From assembly GCA_015183035.1 (NCBI GenBank), contig JACZZP010000001.1, positions 248,001-312,000 on the forward strand: DNA of 64,000 nucleotides, in the 5' to 3' direction. A program made the translations under genes and the position numbers. Shown here one piece after another: positions 56,363 through 64,000 of this stretch. This DNA is from Meloidogyne chitwoodi. Its lineage: Eukaryota > Nematoda > Chromadorea > Rhabditida > Meloidogynidae. Position 1 is the stretch's first letter. Every line of letters starts with the position of its first letter. The notes under the pieces are model-generated. The model saw nothing but the letters and a program-made list of their open reading frames with translations, ran no database searches and had not been told where the DNA came from.

Positions 56363-59300
56363 AAAATGTTGAATATTAATTGGGGGTGTCCTTATAAAGA
56401 GATTGTATTTTGTATTTATTTTTGGATACCTTAAAGCAAAATATAAAAAATAAAAATATTTTTGTTTTGGTTAGGTCTTAATATCAATTTCCACAATTTT
56501 TTCTTGGCCTTTTTTACAATTGGCCCCTTCAATAATTCCTTACATTTTTACAGTAAGTCCAATTCCCTTTTTATTTTTTTGTGGGACTGCTCTATTCATT
56601 CCCGAATTTATCCTTTTTTCTTTATTTTTATATTGCTTTTCCCCTTCACTATTTTTAATATTTCCCCCCTGTCCCTCTTCCCTTACCCCCTACCCCTTCC
56701 CTTCACAAAAAAAAATATTTTTTTTTTTAAAAAGGTTCTCGACAACAACTGTGCCTTTTCTTTTACTTCTCTATTATTCTCTTTTTCCCTTATTTTTATT
56801 TTACACTCCTATATCTTTTTTATATAAATTCCTCTCACATCAGAATATCTTTAACTGATGAAAATCCCTAAAGAGAAAGGAAAAGCGTAAAAAGGGCAAA
56901 AGAAACGATGGATTGTCTAAAATATAAATTTAAGAATTTAATGAATAATATTTTGATTTTTTGTCCTTAGATTGTCCTTATTTTTGTCCTTAGATTGTCT
57001 TATTTGTTCTTATTTTTATTTTTTTTCTATTTTTTTGTCTTATTTTTTAATATTATTAATTATGTATTTTGTATAAACATAGAGGACATTTCACTAAAAG
57101 ACAATTAGAAGATCATAAAATTAAAAGTATATAGTAGAAGGAGAGGAGGGAAGTCCTTTTGCGGTCGGTAAGGAACAAAGGAAAAAAACAAAAAAATAAA
57201 AAAATTATTTTACACAATTTTTAATAAATTACAATGTATCAGAAAAAATTGTAGTGTTGTAATAATTCATTTAAAAAAATAAAAAAAAGTTTAAAGTGAA
57301 GAAAGAGAGGAGAAAATTCTGGATGGCACTCTGGGGGGAGAAGGCCTCTGGCCGGACAGAATTATACAAAATAATTTAAAAAACAGAAAAACAAGATGAA
57401 AAATAATAAAAGAAGGTAAATAGGATTAAATATTGTTAAACTAAATTTTATATTTTTGAGAAAATTTTTTTTTAATTTATAAATACCACAACTGAAGAGG
57501 AGACCTACACAGTTTCAAAAGCAAATAACTTTTTGTTAAATTTACTTAAAATTTTGATCTTTATATATTTTGATAGAGCAGATTCTTAGCTACAAAATTA
57601 ATATTTAAACAAATTTAAAAAGGTTGAAAATCTAGGAAATTTGAGGAAAAAACAAAGTATAACCCCTAAAAACTGACACCAACTTGCTTCAAAAATTAAT
57701 AAACTTTTTTATAAAATATGTTAAACTTTCATTTTTTTATAATTTTGTATTCTAGAATCTGCTTTATTTTTAAACAAAAAATAAAATTTAAAGCTTCATT
57801 GAATTATGAGATATATTAATTTAAACACTAGCTTAGGTTTTGTTGAGTATTTGGGACAATTTAATTTTTTAAATTTAAAAAAAAAATTTAAAAGCTAAAA
57901 AATAATAGATTTATAATATTTTTAAAAATAAAAACCAAATATTTAATTAATTTCCCTCATTATTTAATTTAATATTAAAAACGGAAGCAACTTGATGGTC
58001 ATTGTAATTAAAAGAGAGAGAAAATGAAGGGCAGAAAAATTGCAAAAAAAATAAAAATAAAAGAAGGGCATTAATAAATATTAAAATATAATAATAATAC
58101 TCATAAATATGCAATTTTCTCCTATATTTAATATTTTGTATTTTTAGAAAAAAAGAAGATGGTTAACTAATAAATAGCTCTGATCAGTTATTTAGATTAG
58201 AAAAAAAATAATAATTAAGGATATATTTATTTTTAATAATATTTAATAATTTTTACTTCTTTTTCTCTTATTTTTACTTATTAAAAGAAAAAAAGTTTTT
58301 TTTATTTCGTAGAGTACTCTGCGCATACTCCCCCTTCCCTTTATCTCTTCTCTCAGTGTTATAATCCCTTGCAACTTAAAGAGAGAAAAAGGAAAGGTTT
58401 AAAAGATGATAGAAATTGATCTTATTTATTTTTTATTGTGATCAAAATTAGAAAAAAAAAATATTATAAATTTTGACGAACTGAAAATTTGGCAAAGTGG
58501 AAAATCGGTGAAAAATTTTTTTTTTAATTAATAAAATGAACTTGGAAAAATTCTAAATATTAAAAAAAATTAAATAACGGGTTATTTTTAAATAGAAATG
58601 GGAGAAGAATCAAAATATGAGGGAAAATAAAGCAATGGAAAAGAAGAAAATGAGGGAGAAAAAGAAAAGAAGAAGAAGAGGTTTGTTTGGAAGGATTAAA
58701 AACTTTATCTGGTAGCCAAATCTTTTATATAAGAAAATCTAGGAAATATGTTAAAATATTTTTTTGGGAAAGGATGGGAAAAAATTTTTATTTAAAGTTA
58801 AAAGATAATTGTTGGTTATTAAATAATAAAGTGGCCTAGAAGAGAAGGTTTTGGATTATTTATTAAACTTGAAGTAAAACCTTATTTAAATGAAGCGCAA
58901 ACTTGAAATTAAAAAACAGGCGTTAATACTTAAACTTTAATTTTTACAAACTTGAATCTCTTACAAAACTTAGTCGTTAATAATTAAAATTTAATTTTTA
59001 CAAACTTAAATCTTTTACAAAACTTAGGCGTTAATAATTAAACTTTAATTTTTAGAAACTTGAATCTTTTACAAATGAAATAATAAATATTAAAACTTGA
59101 AAAAAGGAAGAGTTTAAAATAAAAAATGTTTTATTTGTCCATTTATTTATTTTTGTTTATTATAGTATAAGTATTTTCATCATTTCTCGATTACTATATT
59201 CGGCATTTTTAAAGAAATTTTAAAGTATATTTTTCTTGCAAATCATTAACCTTTTTTAATTTTTTTGTTCATTTTTGGGCATTTAATATAAACAAAAATC

Positions 59301-60400
59301 TCTTTTATTTTAAGCATTCTAAATTTTTTTTTTAAATTTTTAATAATATCCAATTTCCTTTATTTTTTTTTATTGCGCAAGAAGGATAAAAAAATACACA
59401 AAAGAGCGGTAAATTGAAAAAAAAGTTTTAAATAAAAATTTAAATTTTTGGAAAATAAAATAAAATTTGTATTTTGTAAGGCAGTGAATAAATATTTATT
59501 AACTTTTTAATTAAATTTGTTTGACATGACAGATCTTCTAAAAAGAAAATTGTTTAAAAATAAAAAATAAATTAAATATTTATTTTTTATTAAAAAATAA
59601 ATTATAATTTAAATTATTTCTTATTATTAAAAAATATATTAAGGTTTGCGTTTCTGGATTATCCACTTTCTTTTTAAAATTTTTTTATTATATAATATTC
59701 TATACTAAATTGGATAATCTGCATTTTTTATTATTTTTAAAATTATTTTAAGATTTTTATTTTTAATTTAATAAGCTTTAGACAGTTTTGCAAATGTAAT
59801 GAATTATTTAAAACTTGAATTTTAAAAACTTGAAGCATTACTTAATAATTAATTTTAAAACTTGAATTTTACAAAGTTGAATAAAATGTAGTGTAAACTA
59901 CAAACTTGGAAAAAAGCAAGTTTTAACATTTACACTGTTCTAAACTTAAAATGAAATTTTAAACTTTAATCATTACAAATTAAAAATAAATTAAAATTTA
60001 AGTTCTCGTTAAGCTTATTAAGTATAATTTTTTAGATTATTTTACAATTTTCTTAACGTTTTCCTATTTTTTTTTATTAAAGTATTAGAAATATTTTTAT
60101 CTATTTTTTAAATAAAAATAGAAACATTTTTCTTTTATTATTTTTTAATATTAAAAAAAATCTTTAAAAATAATCTAAAGTGCATTAAACCTTGTTGCTA
60201 TTAGTAACAAAAATATTTTAGCTATTTTCGCTTATTTTCTTGATAAAACATAAACACCTATGTAAAGGCATTTTTAGTTGCGTTCGTAATAAAAATTGCA
60301 TTTCAAGTTTATAATTCAATTTAAGTTTGTAATTCAAGTTTTATTTCAATTAAATTTTGTAATTCAAGTTTTATCTATTTAAGTTTATATAATTAAAAAT

Positions 60401-63400
60401 ATGGCCGTTGATGATGAAAAAACTGTAGAAGCATCTTCTGGCGAATTGCTCTTCACAGCATTAGATGAAGGAAACTTGGCTGAAGCAAACGATATTCTTA
60501 ATAAAATACCAGTTAATATTTTTAATAAATTAAAAAAAATTGTTAAATTATTTTAAGGAAAGTGTAGTTGATAGAGACAATGAATTACGTGTAATTAAAT
60601 TTTTTATTTTAAATTATTATTTTTTAGTTATTCTTTTTTTTAAGATCCCTTTGCATTATGCAGCAGATTGTGCTGATATTACTACTTTCAAGCGTATTTT
60701 TGGTGTGAAATATATTTATTAATTTATAAAAATAAAATATGCATTTGTAAAGAATTGGAACGCTCATTAATCGATGCCCAAGATCAGTTTGGTTTCACAC
60801 CACTACTTGTAGCAGCAATGGCTGGAAATATTCAAGTGCTTGAATTTCTTATATCACAAGTAAGTTTAAAAATAATAAATTAGATTAATATTAATTAATA
60901 TTTTGGGGCGCTCAACTAGGTCATTTAGATAAAGATGGTCATTCTGCAGTGCATTGGGCGATTGTTTGTGGACAGGTGACTGAGTAAAATTAATAATTAA
61001 TTTTTAATGTCACAAATTTGAAGCTTTAATTGAGTAAACGAAATAAAACATAAAGAAAATGATTACAAACTTAAAAAATATTAAAACTTTAAGCATTTGC
61101 AAATTTAAGTCTAATATTAAAACTTGAATTTTACAAACTTAAAAAATATTAAAACTTGAAACTTTTTTATTTACCTATACTTTATTTATAAATAAAAATT
61201 GATAAAATTATTCTAGTTGGATGTATTAATCGCCTTGCTACGGCACGAAGCTCCTTTAGCTCTAGCAGATATTCACGGGGCACATCCTTTACATTATGCA
61301 ACAGTAGGCTATACACAAATAGAAAGTCAACTGGAAGTGCCTATAGAACGTTCTGAGGCTATTTTACATGTTCTTTTGAAACATGGGGCCCAATTAGAAT
61401 GTACTGATTTAGATGGACGAACACCTTTAATTTGGGCTGCAAGTTGTGGTTTGTTAAAAGATTTTATTAAAATATTTTATAAATTTCAAGGCAATCTGCG
61501 TGCTTTCACTAGTTTAATACAGGCTGGAGCGAATCGTTTTACTACAGACAGGGATAGATTAGGAGTTTTGCATTGTGCTGCTAGTCATGGTCATCTTTCT
61601 ATTGTACAAGCAATGTTAGATTTAGGGCATCATTGGGTAGTGAATGCTAGAGTAAGCTTTATAAGCTATTTATTAAATATTTTATATATCTTGAGAAACT
61701 TGATTAAGATTTTTTAAATTATGTTTCACATAGTAAAGTTCGTGCTTTATATTTATTTTAAGCTTTTAAATCATTAAAACTTGAAGCATTATATATTTTG
61801 TGCATCAGGTTTGTAAAATTAAAGTTTGAATTTTACAAAGTTGAATTTCACAAAATAAAACTTTAATTTACAAACTTGATGCACAAAATAAAACTTTAAT
61901 TTCAAAAACTTGATGCACAAAATAAAACTTTAATTTTACAAACTTGAAGCATATATTTTAATTTATTTTAGGATAGAAACGGAGATTCCCCCCTTTTCTT
62001 TGCTGCAGCCTATGGCCACTTGGAATGTGTTAAATTATTAATAGAACGTGGAGCTGACCTAAATCACCAGGATAGACGTATACGTACTGCAGCACATTGT
62101 GCAGCAGCTAAAGCACAACTTAGAATCATTAAATTTTTAAGACAGTATGGTGCTAGCTTAGATTTACAAAATTATAGAGGGGATTTACCTTTTCATGAAG
62201 CTGTTCATGTTGGAAGCAAAGGTAAATTATTCTGCTTATTAAACTATTTATAGTTCAATTTTGTTCATTCCACAGAATGTGTTGAATGGATGTTAGGTAT
62301 AGAACCAAGCTTTGTTAACTCTTCAAATTTTTTTGGGAGAACGCCATTGCATTTAGCAGCAGCCAGTGGAAATATGGAGATGGTTGTTCTTTTATGTTCG
62401 CATAATGCTTCACCCAATTCTCTTATGATTTATAAAGTTAAAAAATATTTTTTAAAATTTTGCAGCAAAAATTTTTCCCTAGAGCGAATTATTAACACCA
62501 CTAGACGTTGCTAAACGTCGAGGGCATGATCTTATAGTAGATTATTTAACTGTACGATATGATGCTCGTTTAGCTTCTGAACTTTCTACAAAAGAAAGAA
62601 ATTCTTCTAGACAGAGTATTGAAGAACAAATAAAAGCTGGTAAATATTAAAAATGATTCATTTAAAAATTTAAATAAATTTAGCACGTTTACGCAAAGTT
62701 AAGGCAGAATTAATAAATAGTGATAGTACTTCTGTCAAGCATCCACCGCCGATTAAGCGTGGAATTTCATTGTTAAATCGTGTAGCTCAAAGATTAAGTA
62801 ATGAAAGTAGTAGCAGAGGGGAAATGATTGATGCAAGTACAATGGTTTCTGTAAGTTTACAATTGCTTAAGTTTCAAGTTTATTTTTTAAGGTTTCAAGT
62901 TTTATTTTTATAATTTCAAGTTTTATTTTTTTAATTCAAGTTTATTTTTGTAATTCAAGTTTATTTTATATTTTTCAAATTTATTTTTTTAATTTCAAGT
63001 TTTATTAATGCTTATCATTTTTAATTTATAGCGACGTTCTTCTTCTGCTTCAGCAATTTTTGGAAAAATTCCAAAAGCAACAAGCACAACAGATCTTAAC
63101 AACCATAGTATCGAACAATTTTATCAGCAACAAAAAGCCTTAATAGATCTTGCAATGTCTTCGGCAAATAAAATTACAAATCAAATAATAGAAAAGAAAG
63201 AATCTGAAGAGAAAGAACAAATACATGAAAATAAACTTGATGATTCAAATGATAAGTTGATTAATGATTTTTCTAGTGCTTCATCAATCAATCCAACACA
63301 ACAGACCTTAACTGAGAAATTAAATCAAGATAATTCGTAAGTAAAATTAATTAATATTTTTACAATTCAAGTTTATTTTTATAAGTTAAGTTTATATTCA

Positions 63401-63983
63401 AGTTTACAATTCAAGTTTACTCCTCTTTATATTTTCTATATTTCAGATCTCTTGCTCAAATAGAAAATATAGCAAACACAAATGAGGAGCATATACTAGA
63501 AAACCTGGAACATTCTTTAGCTTCTTCTAAAAAAGTTCGCTTAGCATTAAATAGTGATTTATCACAACCTGACGATTATGATGAGGATAAATCTAAACGA
63601 ATACGTCGTCGCAAATGGACGCCTATGCCTCCAAAAGATAATAACTCATTAGATGAAGCTGTTACTGAATTGCATATTTTAGAAGAAGGGTTATCGCCAT
63701 CATATGGATATTTGGCCAATTTTGGAGGTTGGAATAATTTTTTTTAAATTTTAAAATTTATTTTTAAGAATTGGGAAATTCTACTATACGTTATGTCCAT
63801 GAAAAAGCCATTTTTGACGAATTAACACACTTAAAAAGAATGCAAATACAATATGGTAAAGTTAGAGAAGAAGTATTGGTTCGCTCATTAGTCCAAAACT
63901 TTTGCCGTATGCATGCTATTCATCCTGCGCACTTTCGTCGTATTTGCAGTTTGCAACAATGGGAAAAATTTTTATACGGTTAG
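60401..63983 (+). CDS. mlt-4: Ankyrin-repeat protein, inversin/MLT-4-like
   Basis: Fourteen exons: 60401-60511, 60558-60590, 60645-60702, 60753-60859, about 60907-60975, 61217-61448, 61491-61651, 61972-62221, 62276-62436, 62483-62639, 62684-62850, 63032-63336, 63447-63727, 63769-63983; 2307 nt, 768 residues. About ten to twelve ankyrin repeats are visible, e.g. IPLHYAADCADITTFKRIF, FGFTPLLVAAMAGNIQVLEF, GRTPLIWAASCGNLRAF, FGRTPLHLAAASGNMEMVVL, LTPLDVAKRRGHDLIVDYL. A basic Ser-rich linker follows, then a C-terminal helical part FDELTHLKRMQIQYGKVREE. Inversin/NPHP2 (C. elegans MLT-4, named from memory) has this N-terminal ankyrin layout; the symbol is tentative. The intron ending near 60907 lacks an AG acceptor in the required frame. 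A GTTAGA at 63979 could be a donor, in which case the gene continues beyond the window. Confidence 0.85.
61020..61160. repeat. AAACTTGAA/AAACTTAAA intronic repeats
   Basis: Intron 5 of the ankyrin gene is made mostly of ATTAAAACTTGAATTTTACA-like units. The same units fill introns at 61760-61950, 62855-63010 (inverse, TTTCAAGTTTTATTTTT) and 63360-63425. Confidence 0.75.
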
Positions 63984-64000
63984 AAAAATACATCAAATCC

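Larger units (their letters stand above)
54282..60400. other. Intergenic region, repeats and divergent promoters
   Basis: 6.1 kb between the divergent Meis (minus) and ankyrin-repeat (plus) genes. I see no gene; frames near 56462-56858 are low-complexity pyrimidine tracts. Contents: a perfect-looking palindrome at 55808-55886, the CCCATTTATTCGC palindrome at 56263-56362, the ATAGAGCAGA/CTACAAAAT motif near 57570, and many AAACTTGAA units at 58870-59100, 59810-60000 and 60300-60390. A TTTTTAG acceptor at 54310 on the minus strand, 28 nt before the Meis ATG, could be a trans-splice site. Confidence 0.6.

Noticed and set aside
56462..56858. Possible membrane protein of 112-121 codons
   Set aside because: Pyrimidine-rich low-complexity DNA; two overlapping frames are equally open, no splice or domain signal.

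Overview
This window is nuclear DNA from a very AT-rich nematode, most likely a plant-parasitic tylenchid of the Meloidogyne (root-knot) type. The evidence is the many short introns (about 40-70 nt, mostly GT...AG with T-rich acceptors), spliced-leader-like acceptors just upstream of start codons, a fatty-acid/retinol-binding-like secreted protein, and a UNC-62/Meis homeobox gene with the nematode pair of alternative homeodomain exons. No prokaryotic, viral or plasmid feature was seen.

Layout. 1-8331: no convincing gene; repeats, a duplicated segment and TTCCGGAA clusters. 8332-11436 (+): 8-exon gene for an Asn/Ser-rich protein with a FLYWCH-like Cys/His module. 12449-13722 (-): 4-exon gene for a Spaetzle/Trunk-like cystine-knot ligand, converging on the first gene. 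13723-16953: repeats, including a 169-bp satellite. 16954-24397 (-): glycogen debranching enzyme. 24621-25677 (-): SEC22 SNARE. 26098-27196 (-): FAR-like secreted helical protein. 27825-32988 (-): PTIP-like protein, Q-rich with four C-terminal BRCT repeats. 33239-34349 (-): PC4/SUB1 coactivator. 34600-35786 (+): kappa-class glutathione S-transferase, divergent from PC4. 35894-54281 (-): Meis/UNC-62 homeobox gene with a 10.65-kb first intron. 54282-60400: intergenic, repeats. 60401-63983 (+): ankyrin-repeat protein, inversin/MLT-4-like.

Genes in context. Five minus-strand genes (PC4, PTIP, FAR-like, SEC22, debranching enzyme) lie head to tail from 34349 down to 16954. Two junctions (PC4 to PTIP, SEC22 to debranching enzyme) have short spacing and a good 3' splice acceptor upstream of the downstream ATG, as in nematode operons. 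Exon models for seven genes (FLYWCH-like, Spaetzle-like, SEC22, FAR-like, PC4, GST kappa, Meis) were worked by hand and give open frames divisible by three. The ankyrin gene also does, except that one intron lacks an AG acceptor.

The most interesting signals are: (1) two alternative homeodomain-start exons in the Meis gene with identical splice phases; (2) several unrelated palindromic, MITE-like elements in introns, some with further copies in the window; (3) recurring arrays of the palindrome TTCCGGAA across more than 40 kb; (4) three degenerate tRNA-like units on one strand in PTIP introns. Everything here comes from reading the sequence and remembered family knowledge; no search was run.
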